Shown: positions 1-12,397 of the stretch, piece after piece
Numbering within the stretch: position 1 is the first letter of the stretch
Layout: each line of letters begins with the position of its first letter
Assembly: GCF_900747795.2 (NCBI RefSeq)
Contig: NC_041401.2
Span: 464,823-528,822 of the forward strand
Reading direction: 5' to 3'
Length of the DNA stretch: 64,000 nt
From: Erpetoichthys calabaricus
Taxonomy: Eukaryota; Chordata; Cladistia; Polypteriformes; Polypteridae
Program-made: the position numbers and the translations under genes
The notes under the pieces: model-generated
What the model was told of the DNA's origin: nothing
What the model saw: only the letters and a program-made list of their open reading frames with translations
The model's database searches: none

Positions 1-1859
1 GGTGTGTGCAAGATGGTGGTGGTGTGGGGGGGGGCTCAGACTGGACATAGTTCAGCTTTAGGGGGTGTCATCCCGTGTATTTGACTGGGAGGCCATGTCA
101 ACTCTGAGCCTGCGGGGACACCCTGACAGCACATGCTGGACATTGGCACTGCCAGCCTGCATGTTAGGGAGGCCATGTGACACTTGGCAGTAGGCCGTGT
201 GGTGCAGTGACAGGTCAAAGTGGACAGACATGGCTCACTGAGAGTCTGGTGGGCACCATGTGCATTTAAGAGTCTGTGCCCAGCACGGTTTCGCTGAACA
301 ATGACTGGCATGTTAGCTTTGGCCAAAGTGGCTGCAGGAGATCGAGGCGGGCAGAGACTTGGCCTTCCCTCGCCCTCTCTCTCTCTCTCCCTGTACTCCT
401 TCCTCCTGCCCTCAGCTTGTGCCCCTCTCCCTGCCCACAAGTCCTGAGCCGCTGGCCACTGCTTCCACTTTGCGTTACTGCAGTTCACATTTTTACAAGC
501 TGTGCATTTCCGAAAGTCGTCGTGTGAGCAGTAAAAGTGCTGATATGGAGTCACGTTCACGTCAGCTGGCCAGCACCTCGACACGGGGGGGAGTGTAGGG
601 CTGGGACTTCAGTGACAAACCAGAAGAGATGGGGCTGCTGGCCAACTGGGTGTGCGCGGGGGGGGGCTGAGCCACTTATCAACTCAAGTGGGATGATGGT
701 GGCTGTGGGACAGTGGGGACAGATGAGCGGAGGACCCCAACTGGCTGGCCACACTGCCTTAATTGTCTCTTCCTTTGCACCCCATTATGCACCCTCCTCT
801 GCTGGATTGCTGCATGCCAGGACTCTGCCCTCCATCATGCTGGCACATACACACGTTCGGAAGTCATAATCTGAAATTCTTTTCCTAACTGATAAAGAAG
901 AGCCATAAAACGGTGGTGCAGGCACGTGCCCCTGGCTGGCCAGCTCCCAGAAGTAAAGTGTGCCCTTCACTGTCCCTCCAGTGCATGGCCCCTGACTTGG
1001 TGCCCAGAGGCTGGGAAGTGTCCATTGGGATAAGGGCTCAGTGAGGACAGGACAGCAAATCCCATGCGCACTTTGGGACGCTCCCTTCTGGAGGTCTTTA
1101 TGTCCCAGCTGGCATTGGCACTGGCAAGGCCACTCATGTGGAATTTCAACCCTTGATGGTGCCAGGCCTTGGTCCTCAGTGTTGGCATTGTTGTATCTTT
1201 TGTCAAAATTATCATGTCATTCATGTCTTGTGGCCACTAACCCCCCAAAGTGTCCCCTTACCTAGTGGCCACGCACTTTGAACTTCTCCTCTCCTGAGCT
1301 TTTATTGCAGAAGGCAAGCATCAACCTCGCGGAGACGGTAAGGAACGGTTGGCATAAGCTTCTGCTTTGGGCTCCAGCCCAAAATGATAAGGGGGTGTCT
1401 GAAATACCAGGTGGGGCATGGCATGATAAACAGTACACTGGATAGTGTGGGGGTGAGGGTTAGCCTGGCTAAATGAGTCCCTGCAGCAGGGTCTACCCTC
1501 CCCAGGAGTGCCAGCCCTGACCTCTGGTGCAATGGGAAGAGTCAATCAGGTAAACTGGACACCCGTTCGGGGCCGCCTGAACATCACCTCCCGTGGGCAG
1601 CCACACTGCTTTGTCTGCACATATGGAGCTCGTTAAGGGCAGCTGGCAGTGCCCACAACTGCCAGGCAGAGCCAATTGGCGAACGTTCATTGCTGCTGCC
1701 AGGGCCTCTGCTGTGGACGACCAGCGTGAATTTGTGAATGAAGGCCCCACGTAAGTACGCGCTGATGAATACCTTCCGCCACAGGCAATGCCGCTCAGCC
1801 CGATAGACCCGCCGGTGACTGCAAGAAGAAGCAAATATAAACTTCACAGAACGCAACTT
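1..1859. other. intergenic, no gene seen
   Basis: No exon with good splice sites and recognisable protein sequence was found on either strand. The open frames here, including a 182-codon one on the minus strand at 36-584, are of low-complexity composition and match nothing I know. Confidence 0.6.
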
Positions 1860-2103
1860 CTGAGCCGCCGATTAAAAGACACAATCCAATTGGCCAAAAA
1901 GCTGCCGGTTCGGCCGTCGATCAAGGTTTCATCTCCGCCCACTTGACCGAGACACTCCTCATTGGTTGACTGCGAGCTTCCTGGCGCTCAAGTTCAGCGG
2001 CTTATCGCTTAGTAGAACGCGGCCTCGTAGCTGCGCATGTGCGCGCAGGATCAGGTCTTCCGGTTGCCGATTAGCGTCGAACGCGTGGAGGAAAACCGCC
2101 GGC
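1860..2103 (+). promoter_or_regulatory. CpG-rich promoter of ASDURF/ASNSD1
   Basis: CpG-dense block just 5' of the ASDURF start codon. It holds a CCAAT/ATTGG pair (CCAAT 1886-1890 overlapping ATTGG 1889-1893), another ATTGG at 1961-1965, and TGCGCATGTGCGC at 2032-2044, one base off the NRF1 palindrome. CCAAT and NRF1 sites are usual in TATA-less housekeeping promoters. The transcription start was not determined. Confidence 0.65.
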
Positions 2104-5100
2104 ATGTCGGGGAGGCCGAGAGACCAGCGACGGGATGAAATGGTGAAGAAGGTAAGGCGCTTGACCCGTCCCGTCTCGTCTCACGTTCCTCTACCCGAGA
2201 AGATGTTCTCTAATACGCCTCCGTCTTCAAACGTGCAGGTTAAAGAGCAGAAGGTCGTGCTGGATGAGCTGTCCAGCCTGAAGAAAGGCCGGGTGAGTGA
2301 CCGAGGCGAGCGAGCCGAGTGCTGCGTGTATTATATGAGAGTCCGACCGAGCAAGTCGCTCTCCGATGTACACTTCTGTCGCCGTTGACATCTTTAAAGT
2401 CGTGACTGTCGACCCAGCGTGCCGCATGCAGAATCCGACGTCAAGAATCGTTGTGTCCTTCTCCGGGTCCCAGTTTAAAAAGCGGGATTGGAGAATAGTG
2501 AGGGCACAGTGCCGCGACATCCGGCGGTAGCGGGGACCAAGAGGACTCGAGATGTGGTTAAAAAGGGGAACAGAGAGTCCGTTTGTGGTTTGTCCTGAAT
2601 GTTGTGCCAGGCCACCTCGGGGCGTGACACCAGTAGAACACGCGCACTCCGCCAGCACAGTGGTGTTCAGTCCTGCGTCTGGCAAAGTGGGCCATCAGCA
2701 CCATGGTGCCAAGTGGCAGCCCAGCTGGTCGTGTGTATTTCACTAATCGTTCGGTAGTGGGCTCAACCCACATGGAATCAACAGACGCCTCTTCACTAAC
2801 CATCTCCATTTTGCTTGATCCTTTGTGGATATGATTTGGTTTTATACCCAGTAACTGGTGTGCCCACAACATTTACGTTTGTGTCTTTTGTTAGTTGAGA
2901 TTTGGAGGCTTTTGTGCTGTAGACCAACTCTGGCCCCGTGTATCTCCACACTAAAGCACATCCACAGGATCCTTCAAGTTTTGTTAGGGAGCACATGTTA
3001 CTGTTCATCTTTAGCAAATGGGTGTCCGTCTGGAAAAAATCAAACTTAGGAGGCTTTAAATGGGAGGAAAAAAACAACAACACTGCCCTGTCTGTCACAC
3101 AGGACTAATATGCATTTAAAATACAAAGTCAGCCATAAAAAGAATGATTCCACTGCCAGGAGCTTGGCATAATTAGCAAAGGCTCAAACTATGAGATGGG
3201 TACCCCAAACGTGACGTGTTTTACTCCAAAGACATTCGCACTCCTGATGTAATCGCAGGTCTAACCCTAATACAGCTGTAAGAATGTTCCTGTAAATTGA
3301 GACGCGTATTTTATGTAAGCAGCCGATGTTTTCATTCTGTGAAACTCCGTTCTACACCCTAAACAAACTGCAAAGTAATTTTGTGTACTTCAGAGTTTAA
3401 TGTGGAAAAGGACATCTGTGTGTTGTTCATTTGGGTGCCCTGTGTGCCTGCCTACCTGCTGATGTAAGTGGGGCATAAACCATCTTCAGGGTATGCACAA
3501 GAGGAGCCCAACAGATGCCATCCTCTGCTTTTATTGGGCCAACTGTGAGCCTCGGTGGGCTACGAGGAGGCAGACGTCTGATGTGGACATCTTGGTCCTT
3601 CTCTGAAGATGATGCGAGTCCTCCACTGCTGCTCATAGACACACCCTGCGTATTTCACAGGAGCTGTGTGTGTGTGTAATGGAGTTCTCTTTTTCCAGTA
3701 AGCCGTTTCCGATTTGTTTTCACCTTCTTTGTGTAGATTGGCGTCTTGCAATCTTCTTCTTTCAGCTGCTCCTGTTAAGGTGGAATAAGCTCAGACAGGA
3801 TTTAGCTTGGCTTCATTTTTTCTTACACAAAACCTGCAATTTTTTTCTTTTCAGAGCTGTGTAGGCGTTTTAGATCCTGGGTATGGATGTACCACAAGTA
3901 ATGCCCATCAGAATGTGAAAGATCTGTCCTGGTTTGGTGTGGAGAGATAGACGGCCAGAGTTGCTCTAAATGTACCAAAGGCTTTTTTTAATATAATTTC
4001 CAGCAGGTCATAAAGTGACAAATCTGCAGCTGTCATGTCTTCATTTTCTAACACGCGTAACTAAGGGCAGGGAGCTCAACCCGGCTAATGTGGGGCACAA
4101 GCTGTGTTTGTGGTGCCAGTCCATCACATATTGCGCTGTCACACACACTTGTGCCAGTCTAGGGTTGGCAGTTCACCTAACCTGCATGTTTTTGGACAGT
4201 GGGAGGAAACTGGGAGAACATGCAAACCCCATAAAGGGAGGACTCGGAGTGCAAACCTGAAATATGCAACTGTGAACCAGCTATCTGAGAACCTAAAGAC
4301 TTCCCACACCAGATAATTCCTGAAAATGCCATGGATCTCGCATTAACACTTCAGAATTAGGGCACATTGTCATTTTTGTTTTTTTCCCATCGTACTCGGG
4401 CCTTCAGTAAAATTTGGTCCACATCTTCATTTTAAAGCCCTCTGTATCTGAGAAGCCATTGAATGTGAAAGCCTACAGTTTGCCACACTGGTATTCGGGT
4501 CCAACAGTATGACACCAATTTGAGATGGTCGGCAGGGAACACGTCCTAAAATCGATTGGCTTGACTCGGCGTAATGGAGCCGATTGTTAAAGCTGCAGTA
4601 GCACAGCACCCCGACGTTGGAGGTCCACGCTGGCTCGGTGGAGTTGGCATGTTCTTCCCGTGTTACTTTCGGCCATTTGTGTGCGTCTGATTCCCTGACG
4701 CTTTGCGCCCAGTTTAAATTGCAGGACCCTCTGCCCTGTGATTCTATTTGGGCAACGCAAACTTTTGGTTTTTAATAAACCGTTGGTGGACTTCAAGGCT
4801 TACGTTTAATTAAAGTCACACCTTGACTGAATGAATCGCATTTGAAATCGCGTGGCCCTCCAGTCGAGGCGTCGCCAGTTCTGTTAATGCCAAGCGCTTC
4901 TTGTTGACTCGATCAGCTTTGGTAATCCTGATTAAATACACAACCCTGAGATAGAGGAGAGAGGGACTCGGACGGATGAAGTGCCTGTTGACTTAAGGCA
5001 GTGAACTTGGTGGGATATTATGGGATAGCTTTGTAAGTAACGGAGCCAAGTTACAGACCGTCCTCGTGCCAACCTGTAAGAACACAATAAGGAAATGCGT

Positions 5101-8100
5101 CGTCTGTTAAAGTGAAGCAACCTGATGAAATGGCTGAACACGTGACGGCTCCGAGTCCGTCACTCGCACACTTAAATGATGATGACGGCGTCACACAAAT
5201 TTGAGTCTTACTTTTGAGTTGTCGTTGGGCAGCGCTGAGGGGTCTGTCTTCATACTGGTTAGTGTAGAATCCCAGTATCCATTGGACTGGTAACTGCATT
5301 GCAGAGAGTAAACGGACTTTCTACATATTGAGTCTGACCGCAGACATCGGAGCGAGTACCGGACTGGCAGGTGACGTCAGTCGTGAGAGGAGCCGTAAGG
5401 ACTCTGTTAATTCTTCTGTAGTGATGGTGGTGTGATGACATACAAAGTGACGGGTGACGTTATTCTTCTTTATTATGCTGCTGGTCAGAAAGCTCGATGT
5501 GCGCTGTGGCTGATCCTGCAGGGTCCTTCGATGTTCTGTTTTTATTCTGCTTTACATTTCTCTGGTGCTGCTTATAGTTGACGTTGGTCAGATGTGTTGA
5601 GTGACGCTTCCATTGGGAGTTCTGGAATCGACCAATCCTGGGGGGGTTGGGGGGGGCGAGCCTGTCCTTGACAACAGGGACACATGACACAGTCCTCTAA
5701 GTGAGGCCTTGGACCCACCAGATTGGTGTAATTGATGGTGTGGCCTGCCATTGGGCTAAGCGTCGTATTCCCAGTACGGAGCAGCTGAACGCATCACGCT
5801 GGGTGGCGTTGGTTACGGACTGCAATTTGCCTAAACCCTTTATGCTGGAAACTGAAGACCGCTGGGGTGCGCCTGATGTACTCGCTTAGTTCACTTTGTG
5901 GATCATCCTGATTGAATGATTTTTATTTGCGGTGCCACACACTGCTGGTTGCAATTCAGACCTGTAGTCTTCACTTCTTCTTCACAAGGTGATGTTGCTT
6001 TTTCTCGTTTTTATTTTCTTCTTCTTTCCTCTTGCAGAAGGTTTACGTGCAGCAGCCCAACAGCAATGTGTTCTTCCTGGCAGACAAAGACCAGACTCTG
6101 AGCGCATGCAAGCGTAAGTTCATTATGCCATTTTGTCATGGAGGCTAACTGTTGTTTTTGCAGCGTATCGTATCGCAGCCGTGACTCCCGCAGTGCGCCT
6201 CCTTCCTTACGTCTTCACAAATGTTTGATTTGCTGCCGAGTTTCTGCGTCCTGTTGAATGGCCTGCTCCCTTTAGGTGGTGCTTTGGTGCCAGTGAATGG
6301 GGCACCGCTGTCTCAGACCTGCGCTGAATGTGCTAATCGGCTTCACGCACAGATGACCATCTCTGGGGAGGAAATCCGTGCAGACCTCACACAGACCCCG
6401 CTGCCCGGGATGGTAGCTAACCGCTGCACCACCGTGGGTCGAGATGTTTGAAAGCTCACTAGATCGTAGCAGGTAACGAAGGCACCCCACGTTAAGGCCT
6501 CCATGAATGATTATTTTGTAAATGATGGGTTTCCTCCCACAGTCCAAAGACATTGTGGCATTGGCCGTCCTAAATGTGTGTGCTCCCTGCCCAGATTTTG
6601 TTCCTGCCTTGTGCCCTGTGCTGGCAGGAATTGGCAGACCCCCGTAACCCTGTGTTAGGATATAGCAGGTTGGACAAAAAAAGAATCAAAAAGCCAGACA
6701 TGGAGGCTGAGAGGAGACCACTTGGGAGAGCTGGTGCGTGGCTCTTGGGGGCTCACCAGCCTGGCCAGACTGTGGAGTGAGCCCAGAGCCAGCGGATTTT
6801 TGTGCTTTTCTTCTGTGCATGCCGTGTGGGTATAGAAATCGTGAGAGAGATGTGATGTTTCAGACCTTCCTGAGTCCGAAGATCCCATTATTGAAGTGAT
6901 GTGCGTAAACGGGACGACTCGAACGCACTTGGACCTCCGCCAGTGGGATTCTGTATCAAAAATAAGGAATCCTGGCAACTTCAGGGCCTCATCCGGCAAC
7001 CGGGATTCTTCCTTTTAACTGGAATCCTAAACTCTGTAATCCTAACCAAGCTGTGTAGAGAGATTTAGAAGGATGTGACATTGGAGAGAAAATACTCGAG
7101 CGGAAGTCCGATTTTATTTCAACTACCATCTGAGTTTTGTGTTCTGGAAATTTAGATAAATATGTACACGCTATTCCAAACTGTGTTCAGTACAAGGCGA
7201 GTTCACTTGGTTATTCATTTTATTTTAATGTAGACCTCGTCTGTTTAACAGTAACGTGAACACATGAAGACTTGAGGACAACAATAAGCTCTTCGTCCCC
7301 GGGAATACATTTAATTATGATAATGATGGCGGAAATAAATAAAATGAAAGTTTTACTTCCAGCAATTTACTACAACAGATATTCTAGAAGACTTAAGTCT
7401 CTCTTGTTTTTAGGCGACTAGAACTCTTTTTACTTTGTAATCTCCGTAAGCACATTCTACAGTCTGAGAATTCCAGCAGCGTTTACGTGAAAATATCATC
7501 TGAACATAACGTGTGATTAGAAACGGAGATAAATGATTAGCTGTGACATCTGAGAACCTCTGGCCTTGTCCTCCATCTCTGAATACGAGGAAGTCGAGGG
7601 GCGCGCCGCCCGATTTTTAACTTTTAAAAGCAGGAGTTTGCTGAGCTGGACAGTCAGCTCTTTTGTAATTTAAAGTGCAGTCAGAATTGCGGTGCCCTGG
7701 CCGCGGTGCCCTCTCGGTTTGATCAGGCGAGTCGCCAGCACGGGGTCAGCCTGATGGCTTCTCTGATGTGATTTTATGATTTTAATGACTGGAGAAAATG
7801 TCTAAAAACGACTTGGCACGGCTGAGCCCTCCTGAGCGGAGCTCATTGACGGCCTCTGATAAGAAGTTTGCTTTCAGGTCCACGAAGTGGCAGTGCCAGA
7901 GTTTCAAGTTGCCAGCCCTGGCATGAGGGTGACAATGGCGAGAGCACATGGGCTGAAAGTCAGTTCACTCGGGTGACCTCCAAGATGTGCTTTGAGCAGA
8001 CCCCCTTGTATTGTAACTTTGGTCCCGATGCCAATCAGTAGCTTGAGGTTCATAACACTGATGTTGAACAGCTAAATAAGAGAAATTGGGGTCCTCCAGG

Positions 8101-10404
8101 GTGTGCTGGAGTGCCACATGGTGGTCCTACAACCACTTTCCCTTCTGTTTTGGGGAAGTTTCTTCTGCTAAATGTGGCGCAGCTGGCGTCATACAGAGGG
8201 TCCTGCAACATGGGGGAGGGGGATTACAGGGACAACTAGTAACTTGATAAACTGCCGTTAGTCTGTTCCATTGATTAATGGCGGCAGCGTCTCCTGCCAT
8301 GCCCACCTCTGTACTAGCTGCCTTCTTTATTCCCGGCTGTACGCCTCGCCCGTTGTTTGCTGATCTCTCCAACATAAAAACAGGCCCAGCTGTGAGGGCC
8401 GCGCTGCCCTGTTTGTGCACTTGGCGTCTGGAAGCGGTGACGAGGCCGGGCAGCCGCATATCTGAGTTGTCATTTGTTTTCAACAATCCGCTGGCTCAGC
8501 AGGGCCTTTTGTGGCCGCTCTTCCTCCATGTCAGGACACGGTCGGTCGGCACTTCCTGATGTCAACGTCACGGCACACAGCGGGAGAGGAGCAGCGGAGA
8601 GGAATCTGAACACTTGAGATTACACTGAGCAGGGTTGGGGGCTTCACTGCTGAGCACACTGCTGGGGGGCTTTGAGGGAGGAGAGTCAGGAGGGGGACTT
8701 GAATGACAACGTGGGGCTACAGGTGGCCTCCCAGATGGTTCAGCTGATCAGAGCGACCTTGAGGAGAAGAGGCCCTTCAACAAGCCGCTCATTCCTATTT
8801 CAAATTCACTTTTGAGGGTCCCACTCTTGACAAACCTACTTGGATATTGGATCTGTGAAAAAGTATTTGCCCCTTTCTTGATATCCCCTGTTTTCTGCAG
8901 AATCTGAAATGGGTGTTCACAAGCCCACCACTGTGTTGGAGTTCCAGTCATTGATAACTGGGTTTCCAGCACAAATGATGGTGGCAGCAGCAGCAGCATT
9001 AATCACAACTGAATGTCTGTCAAATATTGAAAGGGGGCTGGCAAGTATTGTGTGCCCACTTGGGTGCCTGTTCTGTAAATACTGCATTTTGTCAAAGGTC
9101 TGAGGCCAGTCATTGCAGCAAATGTTCAGAATCGGTGGATACCAGGATGGGGGCACTTTCTTTTTCACACCCCTGTGTTCAGTGGTCCGTGGCATTGGGC
9201 AGTTTTTAAATAAATAATCTCGGGTGTGCAGGCAGGCTGGTTAATTGGGGTACTTGGCCAATCGCACCACATACATGGGGGTGGAGGCGGGCACCTCAGT
9301 TGTGCCCTGGAGGCAGTGGCTTGCCGCCCCTGCGCCCAGTTAGACAGGATTGGTAAAAAGGAGTCTGCATGGCAGAGAAGGAAAAGGGAGTTTAAAATGG
9401 TGGAAGACGAAGGAAGGCAGGAATGGGAGGAGACCCCCTCGGCTCAGGGGGCCAAAGTGGCTTGGAGTAGCGGGGGGGGGGGGGCAGTGCAGGGTAAGCA
9501 GAGGGGACGTCAGTTTTAGAGAGTGTGCCAGGCCCCCTGATTCCTGCCTGTGTTTTTGTGGAGTTGTTTATAACCTCCACGTGCACCGCGTTTGTTTGTT
9601 TGTTTGTTTGTTTGTTTTTTTGTTTTTTATTTATTTGTGTATTCATTCATTTTATTTATTTGTTTGAGTCTCTGCACTCGTTACTGGAGTGCCGCCTGCT
9701 TTGGTTTTGATGGATCTTAATAGCTAATCACTTTTGTGCCCACCTCGGGTATGACTGTCGATGGTGGCGGGTTCAAGGGGCTCCCAGGGTGCCAACCCGC
9801 ACAGCGCTTCTCCATGTGTCAGCCGTTTGTGTGTGATTTCATCTTCACCGTCCATCTGTTGTCCCCTCTTTTTGTGACGTAGCACTTCAGACCCCTCGTA
9901 GCCACTTGGTGTGACAATGCGCAGGTCACTTCACCCCCCCTGGGCTCCAGGTAGAGTTGTACCTCCGATGTCGAGAGGCTCCTTTCATCGATGTGTCGGC
10001 CCAGCTGGGGTCCACCGCCCCGATCCGAGAGTGGCACTGGTGAACTTTATAACCTTCTGTCCATTCGGACTCCCAGGTCCAGACCCTCTATAATGATTCA
10101 GACCCCCCATCATAATAACAGTTGGCTGGCGGTGGCACATTACCAATTTGAGATGTGCTCCGTCCCCCTAGTGGCAGGTGGTGGTATCACACTTAAGGCC
10201 TCCATTTTGTTTGTCTTTGGGGGTGACGGCTTGTGGCCAGTGGCTGTGTGCTACTTGTCGGTGCTGTCACTTATGGATGGGCACCTCGGCTATGTGTGTC
10301 AAATGTGCCAAGCGCCCGACTTGAACTAATTGTGCCGCCTTCTTGTGTTTTCTGTCTCTGCAGACTCGCTGGACAAAATGAAAAAGGAAGTTCAGGATTT
10401 CTAA
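2104..10404 (+). CDS. ASDURF: ASDURF, prefoldin-like protein encoded upstream of ASNSD1
   Basis: Four coding exons: 2104-2151, 2239-2292, 6038-6113 and 10364-10404 (stop 10402-10404), giving 72 residues. All junctions are GT-AG and frames join cleanly (phases 0, 0, 1). The middle of the protein carries KEQKVVLDELSSLKK and QQPNSNVFFLAD, which I match from memory to human ASDURF (KEQKIVVDELSNLKK, QQQNSNIFFLAD). ASDURF is a beta-type prefoldin-like subunit of the PAQosome (R2TP/URI prefoldin-like complex), translated from the upstream frame of ASNSD1 mRNA. The heptad-like pattern of hydrophobic residues fits a prefoldin coiled coil. The protein is shorter than the about 96 residues of the human form at both ends. 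The start at 2104 is the first in-frame ATG in the CpG-rich exon. The last exon runs straight on into the ASNSD1 start 40 nt later. Confidence 0.93.
2293..6037 (+). other. ASDURF intron 2
   Basis: 3.7-kb intron with no coding signal recognised. It contains one old interspersed repeat, listed separately at 4075-4320. Confidence 0.75.
4075..4320. repeat. old fish interspersed repeat
   Basis: Contains the phrases GTGCCAGTCCATCACA, CCTGCATGTTTTTGGACAGT and GGGAGAACATGCAAACC, typical of a repeat scattered through fish genomes. A related piece (GTGCCAGTCCATCACACACA) lies at 23235-23285. I cannot name the family. Confidence 0.5.
6618..6690 (+). repeat. degraded SINE/LINE 3' tail
   Basis: Reads GCAGACCCCCGTAACCCTG and then TGTTAGGATATAGCAGGTTGGA. 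A better copy is at 58167-58252, where it ends in (TGAC)n. It is the 3' end of a common fish retroposon family; I think an L2-mobilised SINE, but the family name is not certain. Confidence 0.55.
9588..9665 (+). repeat. (TTTG)n simple repeat running into T-rich DNA
   Basis: About six TTTG units at 9591-9616, then T-rich and ATTT-like runs. Sits inside ASDURF intron 3. Confidence 0.85.
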
Positions 10405-10444
10405 ATTGGAGAAGCAGCACCGTCGGCTCATGTGACGCGTCGTA
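10405..10444 (+). promoter_or_regulatory. ASDURF-ASNSD1 intercistronic spacer
   Basis: 40 nt separate the ASDURF stop (10402-10404) from the ASNSD1 ATG (10445), and both lie in the same exon. The spacer contains an out-of-frame ATG at 10430. Translation of ASNSD1 would need reinitiation or leaky scanning past the ASDURF start. Same-exon placement is read directly; the translation mode is inferred. Confidence 0.75.
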
Positions 10445-12397
10445 ATGTGTGGCATTTGCTGTGCCATCGTTTTGTCCCCTTTACGGTCCACTTGTCGGGA
10501 GGACCACCAAGCCAAACTCCAGCGGAGGGGGCCCGACTGCAGCCGCCACGTGAGCAGACGCGACTCCAGCTCGGGCTACGAGTGCCGCTTTTCTGGTCAC
10601 GTGTTGCATATGCGGGGCCCCCTGACACCCCAGCCCTTGGAGGACGATGACGGGAATGTCCTGCTGTGGAACGGAGAGGTCTTCGGCGGCGTACCGGTGT
10701 GCTCGGAGGACAATGACACGCAGGCAGTCTTGCGGCACCTTGGTGCCAGCCGCACTGAGGCCCAGGTCCTGGCCGTTTTGTCTGCCGTTCGGGGTCCGTG
10801 GGCCTTCATTTATTACCAGGCCAGGCGGCAGTGGCTTTGGTTTGGCCGAGACTACTTTGGGCGCAGAAGTCTGCTCTGGCAGTTCGCCGAAGGTCACAAA
10901 GCCGTCACCCTGAGCTCGCTGAGCCTGTCGGGCGCCGGAAGTGGGCAGGCTGCGTGGCAGGAGGTCCCAGCAGCAGCCGTCTACAGAATCGATCTCGAGG
11001 CTTGTTCCCTCGCTGGCTCATTCCATCTGAGTGCCTACCCGTGGAGATGCCCCTCTACAGAGTGCCACGAGAGCGACTTCAGGTGGGAAGATGTTCTCGG
11101 CTCAGCCTGTTTGGGCCTTAATGATTCCGGCCTTTTTCTGGAAGCCCCAGTTGCCCCCCTGAAGCGCCGAGTGCCCGAGGAGCCACTGGATTCCCAGAAT
11201 TCCCTGCGGACCGCTGAGCCTCTCGAGGTTCTCGACTCGCTGCTCTTGAGTGGGGAGATGAAGACGAGAGCCCACCAGCTTCTGGACGCCCTAAGTGAGG
11301 CGGTGAGGCGCCGTGTGCAGCTTCTGCCACGCAGCCCTGGGGGCACCGGTGTGGCAGTGCTCTTCTCTGGCGGGCTTGACTCGATGGTTCTTGCTGCGTT
11401 GGCCGACTGCCACATTCCTCCGGAGGAACCCATTGATCTGTTGAACGTGGCATTCCAAATCCCGCTGGCATCACCTCGGAGCTCCAAGGAGACCAAGCGG
11501 GTGGAGGAGGCCGATGACAGCGCAGGCAGCCGGGTTGGCTTTGAGGTCCCTGACAGGATTACAGGCCGGGCGGGCGTGCAGGAGCTCCTGGCCATGAACC
11601 CCAGCAGGACGTGGAACTTCGTGGAAATCGACGTGGCACCGGAGGAGCTGCGCAGCATGCGGGAGAAGCACATCTGCCATTTGGTGTACCCGCTGGAGAC
11701 CGTGCTGGACGACAGCATCGGCTGTGCCCTTTGGTTTGCAGCCAGAGGCCGCGGGACGATCTGCGCCAACGGGACAAGTGAGCCGTACACATCGAGGGCC
11801 AGGGTAGGTCGGTGGTCTTGGCGAGCGGCTACGAGTCGAGCCCCCGACAATCCACTGAGCTTTCTGAATTTCTTGCAGGTGCTTCTGAGTGGGATTGGCG
11901 CTGATGAGCAACTGGCGGGCTACAGTAGGCATCGGGCTCACTTCAAATCGGCTGGCTGGACGGGGCTGGAGAAGGAGCTGGGCATGGAGATGGCGAGGAT
12001 CTCGTCGAGGAACCTGGGCAGGGATGACCGTATCATTGGAGACCACGGGAAGGAAGCGAGGTGAGTCGGGTCTCGCAGTAAAGTGACTGAGCCCATTTTG
12101 TGCCACCCTGCCCTGCCCTGAGGCTTCTTCTCTTCTTCTTCTCTCCTCAGGTTTCCATTCCTGGATGAAGACGTCGTTTCCCTCCTCAATTCCACTCCGG
12201 TGCAGCAGAAGGCCGACCTGACCCTGCCACGGGGCCTTGGCGAGAAGCTGCTGCTGCGCTTGGCTGCCAGGGAGCTCGGCCTTGGCGCTTCGTCTGTCCT
12301 GCCCAAGAGGGCCATGCAGTTTGGTTGCAGGATTGCCAAAATGGAGAACAGGAAAGAGAAGGCGTCAGATAAGTGCAGTAGGCTGCGACGGACCTGA
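10445..12397 (+). CDS. ASNSD1: ASNSD1, asparagine synthetase domain-containing protein 1
   Basis: Three coding exons: 10445-11803, 11879-12060 and 12151-12397, giving 595 residues (human about 643). The N-terminus MCGICC matches class II glutamine amidotransferases, with Cys2 where the glutaminase nucleophile sits. LWNGEVFGG and [15 protein letters not shown] are conserved in the same half. The second half is the asparagine-synthase (ATP-pyrophosphatase) domain: SGGLDS at residues 308-313, then [27 protein letters not shown] and [14 protein letters not shown] across the two exon junctions. The large first exon and two small introns (75 and 90 nt) are striking; the 75-nt intron is a multiple of three without a stop. 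The enzymatic role of ASNSD1 is unproven even in human, so I claim family membership, not asparagine synthesis. It is translated downstream of ASDURF on what looks like one mRNA. Confidence 0.98.

Larger units (their letters stand above)
6114..10363 (+). other. ASDURF intron 3
   Basis: 4.2-kb intron with no exon recognised. It holds a SINE/LINE tail at 6618-6690, a fragment at 8848-8900 of a repeat beginning GTGAAAAAGTATTTGCCCC that recurs at 35602-35640, and a T/G-rich simple repeat at 9588-9665. Confidence 0.7.

Noticed and set aside
36-584. 182-codon minus-strand frame at the left edge
   Set aside because: Low-complexity stretches (Arg/Glu runs from CT-rich DNA), no splice context and no recognised protein.
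11035-11850. 271-codon open frame antisense to ASNSD1
   Set aside because: A shadow of GC-ending codons in the ASNSD1 large exon; no family resemblance and it covers conserved ASNSD1 motifs.
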